NCBI GenBank assembly: GCA_943788865.1
Contig: CALSRX010000001.1
Span: 62,001 to 126,000, forward strand
Direction of reading: 5' to 3'
Origin: an uncultured Polaribacter sp.
GTDB taxonomy: Bacteria > Bacteroidota > Bacteroidia > Flavobacteriales > Flavobacteriaceae
Length of the DNA: 64,000 nt
Below the pieces are notes generated by a model. It was not told the DNA's origin, made no database searches, and saw only the letters and a program-made list of their open reading frames with translations. Positions within the stretch are counted from its first letter, which is position 1. Each line of letters begins with the position of its first letter. Shown one piece after another: positions 44,135 to 53,593 of the stretch. A program made the translations under genes and the position numbers.

Positions 44135-46891
44135 ATGACTTTTTTTAGATTTACAACATTCTTTTTTTGGTTTCTTTTTGCAGTAAACATCAATGCACAA
44201 AAAGTGAACTTCAAAAACTATTCAATTGCAAACGGATTGCCACAATCTGATGTGGTTGATGCAGTTCAAGATGCTATTGGCTATATTTGGTTTGCTACTC
44301 AAGGTGGTGGTGTTGCTCGTTTTGACGGAACTGATTTTGAAGTTTTTAATCAACAAAACGGGTTGCTATCAAACTTTACAAATTCTCTATTGATAAAAAA
44401 TGACAGCTTATTTATAGGAACAAATAATGGAGTGTCAATAAAAATTAAAAACAAGTTTACAAATTACAAAACCCCAAAAGTAAATAAGGTTCTTTGGCTA
44501 GATAAAAAAATCTATTTAGCAACCAATCAAGGGGTTTATCAGTTTAATAAAAATTTTGTTTTTCCTATAAAAATCAATTTAAAAATTGATTTATCTAAGG
44601 TAATAGATATTAAATTTTCGAATGGTTTTTATTGGATTAAGACAACAAATCAAACTTGGAAATCAACATCATTAAACACAAAAACTCAAATACACAAAAG
44701 CACTTTAAAAGAAGTTTTAACACCGTTTAATGTTCAACAATCACTTCTAAATAAATTAGAAATTGATAGCACAATCAAATCCATTACTAAAAAAATAATT
44801 GTTGACAATCAAAACAATACCTGGTTGTTAACAGAAGGAAATGGAGTTTACAAATCGGTTTCTTCTAATTTTAAACACGTTAACTACGCAAACAACAAAG
44901 CAATTACTGAAATTACCGCTACACATAAGAACAACAAAAACATTTGGTTTACAGATACCAATAGAAATTTATTTATTGTTGATAGCTTGGGAATTCGATT
45001 TGTAAGAAAGAACAACTTTAAAGCAACCATAATTACATCAGATATTCATGACAACCTCTGGTTTGGGTCTCAAAATAAAGGAATCTATATTTATAGAAAG
45101 CAAAAAGATTCATTATCTACAGCAAATTATAACATTGAAAGATTGTACTCAAAAAATGGTTTACCAAATGATCGAATTCAAAATATCATCATTCAAAGCA
45201 ACAGTATTTGGGTTGTAACAGAAAAGGTTGGAGTTCTAAAACTTGATTATAATTTTGAAGAAAGTTTTGTAAAAAAGATTTCTGTTTTTAATCAAAATAA
45301 CGGATTGAAAGATGAACATATAACTACTTCTCTGCTCTACAATAATAGATTGTGGTATGGAACTTTAAATGGTGATATAGGTTTTATCAACAGCAATAAG
45401 GTAACTCATCATTCAAAGATTCTCAATCAAAATACAGCTATTAGCAATTTAGCATTTTCAAAAAACAATCTATTTATAGGAACCTTAGGAGAGGGTATTT
45501 GGAGTACAACAATTTCTATTTTAAGTGCTCCAAAACCAATAAGTAATACCTTTTTAAGTTCAAAAAACAGTTATCAGTTATTGGTTGATTCTAAAAATCA
45601 ATTATGGAATGGCTCCGAAAAGGGGGTAGATCAAATTGAGTTTTCTGAAAATGTCATTTCAAAAGCAACCTATTACAATGCCAATGACGGATTTACAGGA
45701 ATAGAAACCACAAAAAATACCATAATAGAAGATGAAGATGGGAATATTTGGTTTGGCACTAAAAACGGTATGACAAAGTTTACGCCCAGTGAAAATCAAA
45801 GACAACTTTTAAAACCATCAATACATTTTGAAACTATCGAAGTTTCTAATATCGCTATAGATAGCATTCAAAACCAAGTCAAAAATAATGTGTTACTGCT
45901 TTCTCCAACACAAAATAATATTTCTTTTTCCTTTAAAACTGTTGACATCAATCAACCAAAAAGAATTGAATATCAATATCAATTAAACGAAACTCAAAGT
46001 GATTGGTCTACAAAAAACACTATCAATTTTGCAAATCTCTCTGCTGGTAATTATTCGTTTTCTATAAAATCTAGAAACGCTTCAAAAACAGAAAGTGAGC
46101 TAAAAACTTTTTATTTTTTTATTGATAAACCGTTGTATCAGAAAGGGTGGTTTATAACTGTAACTATTGGAGTTCTTGCATTTATACTATTTTTAGTCAT
46201 CTATTTCTACTTCAAAAGAAGACAACAAGAAAATCAACAAAAAATTGAAAAACTCACCTTGGAAAACCATTTAAGTACTCTAGAACAAAAAGCATTGCAA
46301 TTACAAATGAATCCACATTTTATTTTTAATGTATTAAACGGAATCAAAGCCTACGGAAATACTGGACAAACAGTTGAATTAAACTCAACCATAAGTGAGT
46401 TTGCAAGCTTGCTCCGCTCTCTATTACATAATTCAAGGAAAGAAGAAATTAATCTTTCTGAAGAGATAGAAACTTTAAAAAACTATTTAAATTTAGAGAA
46501 AAAGATAAACTCAAATTTTGGGTATGAAATCACCACAGAAACCGAAAATATTTTAATTGAAGAAATTTTAATTCCGCCAATGCTAGTGCAACCTTTTGTT
46601 GAAAACAGCATTAAACACGGATTTAAAAATGCAAAAGGAAAATTAACAATATATTTTAAGACCACAAATCATCACTTAATTTGTACTATTATTGATAACG
46701 GAATTGGAATTGAGCAGTCAAAAAAAGAAAAGCAACATTCAGCACACAATTCAGTAGCCTTAAAAGTAACGAAAGAGCGCATTGAAAATTTATCAAAAAC
46801 TAGTCATTTAGAAATCAAAGAAATTTCTGAAAAAAATCAAATAAATGGAACAAAAGTTGAATTTCAAATTCCGTTAAAAACAGATTATTAA
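44135..46891 (+). CDS. Sensor histidine kinase, LytS type, with two-component-regulator propeller
   Basis: 918 residues: signal peptide (about 1-20), a periplasmic propeller of reg_prop repeats (about 25-560; DAIGYIWFATQGGGVARFDG, DEDGNIWFGTKNGMTKF), a Y_Y_Y domain (about 590-665, YSFSIKSRNASKTESEL), one membrane helix (about 672-692), coiled coil, then the LytS-type His kinase core (LQMNPHFIFNVLNGIKAY with the phosphoacceptor His) and an ATPase domain (LVQPFVENSIKHGF, CTIIDNGIGIEQSKKEK). It acts with the LytTR regulator that starts one base after its stop. The trigger molecule is unknown; such propellers often read cell-envelope or carbohydrate cues. Confidence 0.93.
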   Translation: MTFFRFTTFFFWFLFAVNINAQKVNFKNYSIANGLPQSDVVDAVQDAIGYIWFATQGGGVARFDGTDFEVFNQQNGLLSNFTNSLLIKNDSLFIGTNNGVSIKIKNKFTNYKTPKVNKVLWLDKKIYLATNQGVYQFNKNFVFPIKINLKIDLSKVIDIKFSNGFYWIKTTNQTWKSTSLNTKTQIHKSTLKEVLTPFNVQQSLLNKLEIDSTIKSITKKIIVDNQNNTWLLTEGNGVYKSVSSNFKHVNYANNKAITEITATHKNNKNIWFTDTNRNLFIVDSLGIRFVRKNNFKATIITSDIHDNLWFGSQNKGIYIYRKQKDSLSTANYNIERLYSKNGLPNDRIQNIIIQSNSIWVVTEKVGVLKLDYNFEESFVKKISVFNQNNGLKDEHITTSLLYNNRLWYGTLNGDIGFINSNKVTHHSKILNQNTAISNLAFSKNNLFIGTLGEGIWSTTISILSAPKPISNTFLSSKNSYQLLVDSKNQLWNGSEKGVDQIEFSENVISKATYYNANDGFTGIETTKNTIIEDEDGNIWFGTKNGMTKFTPSENQRQLLKPSIHFETIEVSNIAIDSIQNQVKNNVLLLSPTQNNISFSFKTVDINQPKRIEYQYQLNETQSDWSTKNTINFANLSAGNYSFSIKSRNASKTESELKTFYFFIDKPLYQKGWFITVTIGVLAFILFLVIYFYFKRRQQENQQKIEKLTLENHLSTLEQKALQLQMNPHFIFNVLNGIKAYGNTGQTVELNSTISEFASLLRSLLHNSRKEEINLSEEIETLKNYLNLEKKINSNFGYEITTETENILIEEILIPPMLVQPFVENSIKHGFKNAKGKLTIYFKTTNHHLICTIIDNGIGIEQSKKEKQHSAHNSVALKVTKERIENLSKTSHLEIKEISEKNQINGTKVEFQIPLKTDY

Positions 46892-46892
46892 G

Positions 46893-47642
46893 ATGCAACA
46901 ACAAACAGCCATTTTGGTAGACGATATGCCACAAGCATTAGAAATGTTACAAAAAGACATCTCTAATAACCATCCAATCATAAAAATTATTGGCACTGCA
47001 AATAGTGTGGTTTCTGCTGCTAAAATCTTACAAAAAAACCAACCAGACATCTTGTTTTTAGACATCATGTTGGGAGACGGAACCGGATTTGATATATTAG
47101 AAATTATACCGAATTTAACCTCTAAAATTATCTTTGTTACTGCAAGTGATGAGTTTGCTATTAGGGCGTTTAAGTTTGCTGCTATAGATTATATTTTAAA
47201 GCCTTATTCTGATGAAGAATTGAAGAATGCTATTGAAAAAGCTATCCATCAAGTTCAGCCAAAAAATGAACAATTATCAGTCTTACAAGAATCTATATCT
47301 GCTCCAAATCAATTACCAAAAAAAATATCATTACATACATTAGATAAAATTGTAGTGGTTTCTTTAGATGAAATAATCCGATGTCAATCAGATAATAATT
47401 ACACGACGTTTTATTTTGAAAATGGCACAAAACTCATGGTTACCAAAACCTTGAAGTTTTATGCAGATTTATTAAAAGACAATTCTTTTTTACGGGTACA
47501 TCAAAGTCATTTGGTAAACACCAAATACATTAAAGAATTTATAAAATCTGATGGTGGTTATTTGGTCTTAAAAGATAAAAGTACGGTTTCGGTTTCGGTT
47601 CGAAAACGTGCTGAAGTAATTGAAATGTTGAGTAAATTTTAG
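46893..47642 (+). CDS. LytTR-family response regulator
   Basis: 249 residues. Receiver domain (about 1-120): acidic pair VDDMPQA, phospho-acceptor Asp in DILFLDIMLGDGTGFDI, switch Thr in FVTASDEFAIRAF and Lys in DYILKPYSDEEL. A LytTR DNA-binding domain follows (about 145-249: SLDEIIRCQSDNNYTTFYFE, FLRVHQSHLVNTKYIKEF). Start one base past the kinase stop (TAAGATG), so the two are translated from one mRNA. Its gene and sites of action are not known. Confidence 0.93.
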   Translation: MQQQTAILVDDMPQALEMLQKDISNNHPIIKIIGTANSVVSAAKILQKNQPDILFLDIMLGDGTGFDILEIIPNLTSKIIFVTASDEFAIRAFKFAAIDYILKPYSDEELKNAIEKAIHQVQPKNEQLSVLQESISAPNQLPKKISLHTLDKIVVVSLDEIIRCQSDNNYTTFYFENGTKLMVTKTLKFYADLLKDNSFLRVHQSHLVNTKYIKEFIKSDGGYLVLKDKSTVSVSVRKRAEVIEMLSKF

Positions 47643-48572
47643 TTAAAAAGGAAGTTTTGTAACATCAACATTTCCGCCAGAAATAATAACACCTACTTTT
47701 TTATTTTTAAACAATGCTGGTTCTTTAAAAATTGCTGCTACAGCAACTGCGCTAGAAGGTTCTATGGTAATTTTCATGCGCTCCCAAACAAAGCGCATCG
47801 CAGCAATGATTTCATCTTCAGAAACTCTAACAACCTGCTCTAGGTGTTTTAATATAATTGGGAAATTATGACTTCCGAGTTGTGTTTTCAACCCGTCTGC
47901 AAAAGTATTGGTCGTTTCATTGGTTTCAATTTTTCCGCTAATTAACGAACGATAAGCATCATCAACTTCTAAAGGCTCAGCACCAATTACTTTTGTAGAA
48001 GGAGAAAAAGCATTTGCAAACAAACAGGTTCCTGCAATTAATCCGCCACCTCCAATTGGAGCAATGATATAATCGAAATTAGATTCTTTTTGTAGCAATT
48101 CATAACAAGCAGTCCCTTGTCCGTCTATTACATCTAAATCATTAGAAGGATGAATAAAAGTTGCACCTGTTTCTTTCTGAATCTTATCCGAAGCCATTTC
48201 TCTTTCTGCTAAAGTTGGTCCGCTAATCGTTAGGATTCCACCATATTCAAACACTGCCTTTCTTTTAATTTCTGGAGCAGAAGAAGGCATCACAATATAA
48301 GCTTTAACACCTAAGTTTTTTGCTGCCAACGATAATGCTCCTGCAAAATTACCCGAGGAATGTGTTACAACACCTTTTTTTCTTTGTTCTTCTGACAGAT
48401 TTAAAATTGCATTGCTTGCTCCTCTTGTTTTATAGGATCCTGTTTTTTGAAAGTTTTCGCATTTTAAAAAAACAGTAGCTTGTGTTGCTTCATTTAACAA
48501 TCTTGAATGCAAAACTGGAGTATTATAGATATGTGGTTCAATTCGTTGGTAGACTTTTAGTAAGTTTTGCAT
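47643..48572 (-). CDS. Threonine/serine dehydratase-type PLP enzyme
   Basis: 309 residues, fold-type II PLP enzyme. PLP Lys is in ENFQKTGSYKTRGASNAI (the Lys after SY), phosphate loop GGGGLIAG and ISGGNVDVTKLPF near the C-terminus, which marks serine racemase or threonine dehydratase types without a regulatory domain. It deaminates threonine or serine, or racemises serine. Start at 48572 (MQNLLKVYQ) preferred over a longer frame. The stop is adjacent to the convergent LytTR stop. Confidence 0.88.
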   Translation of the reverse strand: MQNLLKVYQRIEPHIYNTPVLHSRLLNEATQATVFLKCENFQKTGSYKTRGASNAILNLSEEQRKKGVVTHSSGNFAGALSLAAKNLGVKAYIVMPSSAPEIKRKAVFEYGGILTISGPTLAEREMASDKIQKETGATFIHPSNDLDVIDGQGTACYELLQKESNFDYIIAPIGGGGLIAGTCLFANAFSPSTKVIGAEPLEVDDAYRSLISGKIETNETTNTFADGLKTQLGSHNFPIILKHLEQVVRVSEDEIIAAMRFVWERMKITIEPSSAVAVAAIFKEPALFKNKKVGVIISGGNVDVTKLPF

Positions 48573-48644
48573 AAATGTGTGTTTTCTCAAATATAAAAAA
48601 TAAGTACTATAAATGCTGAAAATACATTTAAAAAATTGAGCACA

Positions 48645-48674
48645 AAAAAATCCCTCTCAAAACGAGAAGGATTT
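48645..48674 (-). terminator. Terminator after tRNA-His
   Basis: On the minus strand AATCCTTCTC and GAGAGGGATT form a stem with a GTTTT loop, followed by a T run, 9 bases after the tRNA. Confidence 0.75.
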
Positions 48675-48682
48675 TGCTTTTG

Positions 48683-48757
48683 GGTGGAAGACGGGACTCG
48701 AACCCGCGACACTCGGTACCACAAACCGATACTCTAACCAACTGAGCTACAACCACC
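48683..48757 (-). tRNA. tRNA-His (GTG)
   Basis: On the minus strand: D-arm GCTC...GAG, anticodon arm CGGTT-TGTGGTA-ACCG type with anticodon GTG, T-arm GCGGG-TTCGAGT-CCCGT, and the extra 5' G (position -1) opposite C73, the identity element of tRNA-His. CCA is not encoded. Odd: the acceptor 5' strand is GTGGTTG and the 3' strand CTTCCAC, leaving two adjacent T-T mismatches (positions 5-68 and 6-67). Confidence 0.92.
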
Positions 48758-48810
48758 ATATAATTCGGCTGCAAATATAATTTATTTTTTTATTTGCAAG
48801 AAAAGAAAAG

Positions 48811-49525
48811 TTAAATTAATTTACTTAAATTTTCTACTGCAACGTAACGTTCTGTAGTAAAACCTTCTGCAGATTCTACTCCAATTAACCTCCCTAAATC
48901 TTTAGCTCTATATTCAATACTTTCATAAAGTTTTTACTTGTAATTGGTGTTTCTGGCTCGTTACTGTTTGGATCATAAAACTGTGAACTATACGCTTTAA
49001 CTGATGCTTTTTGTTTCCATAAAACCAGTAACATCTACTACAAAGTCAGGCTCTATATTTTTCCATTGTATGTAATGATACACTTGTTTTGGCCTCCATT
49101 TTTCTTGTAATGCACCATCTAATTCAGTTTCAATTTTCAATAAACCACTTAAAAAACAAGCGTCAGAAACCAGTTTACTCCCTTTTGGATGATCAATATG
49201 TCTATCATCAATCGCATTACACAACACAATTTCGGGTTGGTATTTACGTATCATTTTAATGATTTCTAATTGATGTTTTTTATCATTTACAAAAAAGCCA
49301 TCTGCAAAACCTAAATTTTCACGAACCGATACTCCTAAAATATTTTTGCAGCATCTGCAGCTCTCTTATCACGCAATTCGCAGAACCTCGTGTTCCTAAT
49401 TCACCTCGAGTTAAATCTACAATCCCTACTTTTTTACCTAAAGAAATTTCTTTGGCTATTGTTGCTCCACAACACAATTCAATATCATCAGGATGTGCTC
49501 CAAAAGCTAGTATATCTAGTTTCAT
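48811..49525 (-). pseudogene. bshB1: Bacillithiol biosynthesis deacetylase BshB1, with several frameshifts
   Basis: A PIG-L-type zinc deacetylase that removes acetyl from GlcNAc-malate for bacillithiol. The start (MKLDILAFGAHPDDIELCCG) shows the zinc motif AHPDD, later IDDRHIDHPKGSKLV (His) is kept, and the end reads ERYVAVENLSKLI. Four or more one-base shifts break it: near 49385, near 49345, near 49006 (a run of A shortened after METK) and near 48930 (after SKNF). Joined, it is normal family length (about 238). The ATG overlaps the TGA of the upstream trans-sulfuration gene, so the two form one operon. Confidence 0.85.
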
Positions 49526-50695
49526 TTATTCTTTTGTTTAATTTTTTCTATAGCTTGTTCTATATCTGCTATTAAATCTTCTGGTTCTTCTATTCCAACT
49601 GAAAAACGGATCAATCCATCCTTGATTCCCTTGATTAACGCTCTTTCTTCAGCTCCCATTAGTGCATGCGTTGTTTGCAACGGCTGGGTTTACATGGTAG
49701 TACTTTCTAACTCCTGCTAAGCTCATAGACGGTTTTATCAACTTTAACTTACGCTGAAATTCCATGGTATCTATTTCTTCATTCAATTCAAAAGACAACA
49801 TTCCTCCAAAACCTTTCATTTGCTTTTTGCCAATTCATGATCTGGATGTGATTTTAATCCTGGATAATATACCCTATCTATATTTGGGTTTGAATCTAAA
49901 TATTCGGCCATCTTTAATGCATTTTCACTTTGACATTTTACACGCAAATTCATTGTTTTTAAACTTCGTTCTAGCATCCATACGGTAAAATCACTTAAGC
50001 TTCCTCCAAGGTTAATTGCAGTGTTCCAAATTATTTCAATATGATTATTAGATGCAGCAACAGCGCCTGCCAAAATATCCGAATGTCCACCCATGTATTT
50101 CGTTGCAGAATGAATTACAATATCAATACCAAAATCAACAGGATTTTGATTGATAGGTGATGCAAATGTATTGTCAATCATCGTTACAATTCCGTTTGCT
50201 TTTGCCAAATCTGCAACCGCTTGCATATCTGTAATGGTTAACAATGGATTTGAAGGTGTTTCTATATACAATACCTTTGTATTTGGTTTGATAACTTCTT
50301 TAAAAGAATCAATAGATAATCTTTTGTAAAGGAATATTCAATACCAAATTTTTCAAACTCTTTTAGCACAAAATTATAGGTTCCTCCATATAACGTTGTT
50401 GCAAAACAATATGGTCTCCTTGCTTCAAAAATGCAAGAATTGTAGTACTAACAGCTGCCATACCTGAGCCAAAAATCAATGCATTTTCAGTTTTTTCTAA
50501 AGCAGCAATTTTTTTGACCAAAGCTTCTTGATTTGGTGTATTTAAATAACGCGGATATCGTTTTACATCAACACCATCGAAAGCATAAGAAGTGGACATG
50601 TAGATAGGAGAAATAGCTCCTTTAAACTGTTCATCTTTAACTTCTCCAACATGCGTACAAATCGTGTTGATTCCTAATTTATTAAGTGGTTTCAT
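49522..50695 (-). pseudogene. Trans-sulfuration PLP enzyme (cystathionine gamma-synthase/lyase family), frameshifted
   Basis: Frame pieces from the ATG at 50695: MKPLNKLGINTICTHVGEVK, ISPIYMSTSYAFDGVDVKRY, then ALIFGSGMAAVSTTILAFL, VLYIETPSNPLLTITDMQAV, IVTMIDNTFASPINQNPVDF, IHSATKYMGGHSD (PLP lysine), and the C-terminal MKGFGGMLSFELNEEIDTME and ERALIKGIKDGLIRFSVGIE. Missing bases: an A near 50390, a T near 50318, an A near 49828, and a disturbed stretch near 49690-49710. Joined, about 391 residues, normal for the family, which splits or forms cystathionine or releases methanethiol from methionine. Exact reaction not decidable. Confidence 0.85.
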
Positions 50696-50732
50696 TTTCT
50701 AATATTAATGTTACGCTAAGATAAGAAAACAA

Positions 50733-52142
50733 TTAGACTTGTACTGTTTTCCATTTTCCTTTTTTAAAGAGCCAGATTCCAATAATAGCAATCAAAATTT
50801 CTGCAAAGGTTATGGATAAAAACACACCAATTGGTCCCGCATCAAGCACTATTGCTTCAATATAAGCAAAGGGTAATTGAAATAACCAAAAACAAACAAA
50901 GTTGATATAGGTTGGTGTTTTTGTGTCTCCAGAACCATTAAATGATTGAATTACAACCATTCCGTAAGCATAGAAAACATACCCTGCTGCAATAATTTGC
51001 AAACATAAACTTCCACTTTTAATCACTGCTGGATTATCGCTAAACCAACTCAAAAAAGTGGACGCAAAAACGACATAAATTATAGAAACAAAGCCCATAA
51101 AATAGGCTGCATATTTTCCAGTTTTCCAAACAGATTTCTCTGCCCTATCTGGTTTTTTTGCTCCTAAGTTTTGCCCAACTAAAGTAGCTGCTGCATTACT
51201 CATCCCCCAAGCAGGCATCATTGTAAACATCATAATTCTAATAGCTATAGTATACCCTGCTAATACTTCGCTACCAAATTCTGACATGATCCTTATTAAG
51301 AAAACCCAGCTAGAAGTTCCTATCAAGAATTGTCCAATTCCGCCTAAAGAAACTTTAATCAAATTAAGCATTATAGATACTCTAATTACAATGTCTTTTA
51401 GAGCAATTTTAATTCTTCCAAAACCATAAAATAAAGCAATCAATTGCCATACAACAGCGGTTCCTCTACCAATGGTTGTAGCAATTGCAGCTCCTTCTAC
51501 TCCATAAGCCGGAATAGGTCCTAGTCCAAAAATAAAAATTGGATCTAAAATAATGTTTAGTCCGTTTGATAGAATTAACGTCCACATTGCTATGGAAGCA
51601 TTCCCCGCACCTCTAAAAATTGCGTTGATCAAAAACAGTAACATAATCGTTATGTTTCCACCCAATAAAATTTTTGTATAACCAAAACCTTCTTCAATTA
51701 AATCAGGTTCTGCACCCATCAATCCTAAAATTTCTTTTGAAAATAGAATTCCGATGACACTAATAATAAGAGCTATTGTAACTCCTAAAATAAGTACTTG
51801 TATTGCAGCTTGATTTGCTCCTTTAGTATCTTTTTCTCCAATTCTTCTAGCTACAATTGCTGTTGCAGCCATACTTAAACCGATTGCAACTGCATATACT
51901 AAAGTAATCACCGATTCTGTTAACCCAATAGTTGCAACTGCATTAACACTAACTCTAGAAACGTAAATAATATCTACCAAAGCAAATATAGATTCCATGA
52001 GCATTTCTAAAATCATCGGAATGGATAATAAAAAAACTGCTTTACGAATACTACCCGTTGTAAAATCTTGTTCTTTACCGCTAACTGCGTCTTTAAAAAG
52101 TTGAAAAATATTCTTTCTTGTTAGTTGATTGTCTTCTGACAT
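50733..52142 (-). CDS. MATE-family efflux transporter
   Basis: 469 residues from the ATG at 52142 (MSEDNQLTRKNIFQLFKD), about twelve membrane helices in two similar halves. Family features: the LSIPMILEMLMESIFALVDI start of helix 1, ATIGLTESVITLVYA, then in the second half AGYTIAIRIMMFTMMPAWGM and SNAAATLVGQNLGAKKPDRA. These carriers expel drugs or metabolites with Na+ or H+. The preceding 40 codons of the longer frame are not signal-like and are rejected. Intact, although both neighbours downstream are frameshifted. Confidence 0.9.
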   Translation of the reverse strand: MSEDNQLTRKNIFQLFKDAVSGKEQDFTTGSIRKAVFLLSIPMILEMLMESIFALVDIIYVSRVSVNAVATIGLTESVITLVYAVAIGLSMAATAIVARRIGEKDTKGANQAAIQVLILGVTIALIISVIGILFSKEILGLMGAEPDLIEEGFGYTKILLGGNITIMLLFLINAIFRGAGNASIAMWTLILSNGLNIILDPIFIFGLGPIPAYGVEGAAIATTIGRGTAVVWQLIALFYGFGRIKIALKDIVIRVSIMLNLIKVSLGGIGQFLIGTSSWVFLIRIMSEFGSEVLAGYTIAIRIMMFTMMPAWGMSNAAATLVGQNLGAKKPDRAEKSVWKTGKYAAYFMGFVSIIYVVFASTFLSWFSDNPAVIKSGSLCLQIIAAGYVFYAYGMVVIQSFNGSGDTKTPTYINFVCFWLFQLPFAYIEAIVLDAGPIGVFLSITFAEILIAIIGIWLFKKGKWKTVQV

Positions 52143-52310
52143 GATATACATAAAAATATAAAATAATAGACTCAGCTTTGAAGTAAATTTCAATGCTGAT
52201 AATTTTGGGTAGTGTAAGAAACGACGAAACTGAAGTCTATTTAAACAATCATAAGGCTGCAAATATGCAAAAATATTTTTAAATAATTAAGGGTTGAAAA
52301 TTAATTTCAA

Positions 52311-52318
52311 TATCTTCG
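52311..52318 (+). promoter_or_regulatory. Probable -7 element for the DUF2520 gene
   Basis: TATCTTCG, a common variant of TAnnTTTG, ends five bases before the ATG at 52324. It lies inside the longer reading frame, which supports the later start. Confidence 0.45.
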
Positions 52319-52323
52319 CAATT

Positions 52324-53019
52324 ATGATAAAGGTTGTAATAATCGGACAAGGAAATGTAGCAACTCATTTGTTCAATGCGCTTTCTAAAGCAGTGAATAT
52401 TTCAGTTGAACAAATTAACTCGAGAACATTAACTACAATTCAAGGTTCAGAGATAACAATCATTGCCGTATCTGATGATGCTATACAACAAGTTTCTAAG
52501 GCAATTATTAATAGAGAAGGATTGATTGTTCACACTTCTGGAGCAGTAGGTATAAACGCACTTGAAAACAGAAGAAAAGGTGTCTTTTACCCATTACAAT
52601 CATTTACAAAAAATGCAAAAATTGATTTTAATAAGGTTCCTTTTTGTCTAGAAACTGAAAATGATAAGGATTATACATTATTAGAAAATTTAGCAAAAAC
52701 TCTTGGATCAAACATTTATCAAATTAATTCTGAGCAACGAAAAAAATTACATGTAGCAGCTGTTTTTGTTAATAATTTCACCAATCATATGTATACAATT
52801 GCAAACGATATTTGTACAAAAAACAAGATTCCTTTTGAGATTTTATATCCATTAATTGAAGAAACTGCTAAAAAAGTACAATCAATTACTCCAAGAGATG
52901 CTCAAACAGGTCCTGCAAAAAGAAATGATACCCAAACAATAAAAAATCATTTAGAAGATTTAAATTTACAACAGCAAAAAATATATCAATTGCTTACAAA
53001 ATATATCCAAGAAAGCTAA
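52324..53019 (+). CDS. Rossmann-like/DUF2520 domain protein
   Basis: 231 residues from the ATG at 52324. N-terminal NAD(P)-binding unit KVVIIGQGNVATHLFNAL; TIIAVSDDAIQQVSK and VHTSGAVGINALENRRKGVF; then C-terminal DUF2520 helical domain (NSEQRKKLHVAAVFVNNFTN, YPLIEETAKKVQSITPRDAQ, TGPAKRNDTQTIKNHL). It looks like a dehydrogenase of the pyrroline-5-carboxylate or ketopantoate reductase fold; the substrate is unknown. Two bases separate it from kdsC, so the two are co-transcribed. Confidence 0.87.
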   Translation: MIKVVIIGQGNVATHLFNALSKAVNISVEQINSRTLTTIQGSEITIIAVSDDAIQQVSKAIINREGLIVHTSGAVGINALENRRKGVFYPLQSFTKNAKIDFNKVPFCLETENDKDYTLLENLAKTLGSNIYQINSEQRKKLHVAAVFVNNFTNHMYTIANDICTKNKIPFEILYPLIEETAKKVQSITPRDAQTGPAKRNDTQTIKNHLEDLNLQQQKIYQLLTKYIQES

Positions 53020-53021
53020 TT

Positions 53022-53549
53022 ATGGAAAAAAGTTATAAAGAATATTTATCAAAAATAGACACTTTAATTTTTGATGTTGATGGTGTTTTAACCAATGGAG
53101 TCGTTACCGTTTTTCCGAATGGAGAATTGGTTAGACATATGAATATCAAAGACGGATATGCTTTAAAAACAGCAGTTGATGCTGGCTTGAATGTGTGTAT
53201 AATTTCTGGCGGAACAAACGAAGGAGTTCGCAAGCGATTGGAAGGACTTGGAATCAAAGATATTTATTTAGGTGCTCATGACAAGATTAAGCAATACAAC
53301 GAAATTGTTGAAAAATATAATTTAAAAACTGAAAATGTGTTGTATATGGGAGATGACATACCTGATTTTCCAGTGATGAAATTAGTTGGAATGCCTTGTT
53401 GTCCGAATGATGCTGCACCAGAAATTCAGAAAATTTCTAAATATATTTCTTATAAAAAAGGTGGAGATGGTTGCGCTAGAGACATCATAGAACAGGTTTT
53501 AAAAGTGCAAGGAAAATGGGATGGCAACTTTGATTCTAAATATGATTAA
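53022..53549 (+). CDS. kdsC: 3-deoxy-D-manno-octulosonate 8-phosphate phosphatase
   Basis: A 175-residue C0-type HAD phosphatase releasing Kdo from Kdo-8-phosphate. HAD motif I is LIFDVDGVLTNG (nucleophile Asp, acid Asp), motif II CIISGGTNEGVRKR, motif III Lys in HDKIKQYN, motif IV YMGDDIPDFPVMKLVGMPCC. The chain length and lack of a cap domain suit KdsC, and the C-terminal KGGDGCARDIIEQVLKVQGK is typical. Co-transcribed with the DUF2520 gene. Confidence 0.93.
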   Translation: MEKSYKEYLSKIDTLIFDVDGVLTNGVVTVFPNGELVRHMNIKDGYALKTAVDAGLNVCIISGGTNEGVRKRLEGLGIKDIYLGAHDKIKQYNEIVEKYNLKTENVLYMGDDIPDFPVMKLVGMPCCPNDAAPEIQKISKYISYKKGGDGCARDIIEQVLKVQGKWDGNFDSKYD

Positions 53550-53593
53550 TTTTTTGTCTTGATTGGTTTTAAAATCTAATAAACACAGATCTT

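Noticed and set aside
44135..47642. Hybrid two-component or SusR-type fused regulator
   Set aside because: Kinase and LytTR regulator are separate proteins with a stop and start between them; the kinase has the LytS-type core and no AraC domain.
52143..52262. N-terminal extension of the MATE transporter
   Set aside because: The extra 40 codons lack family similarity; MSEDNQ at 52142 is a normal start.
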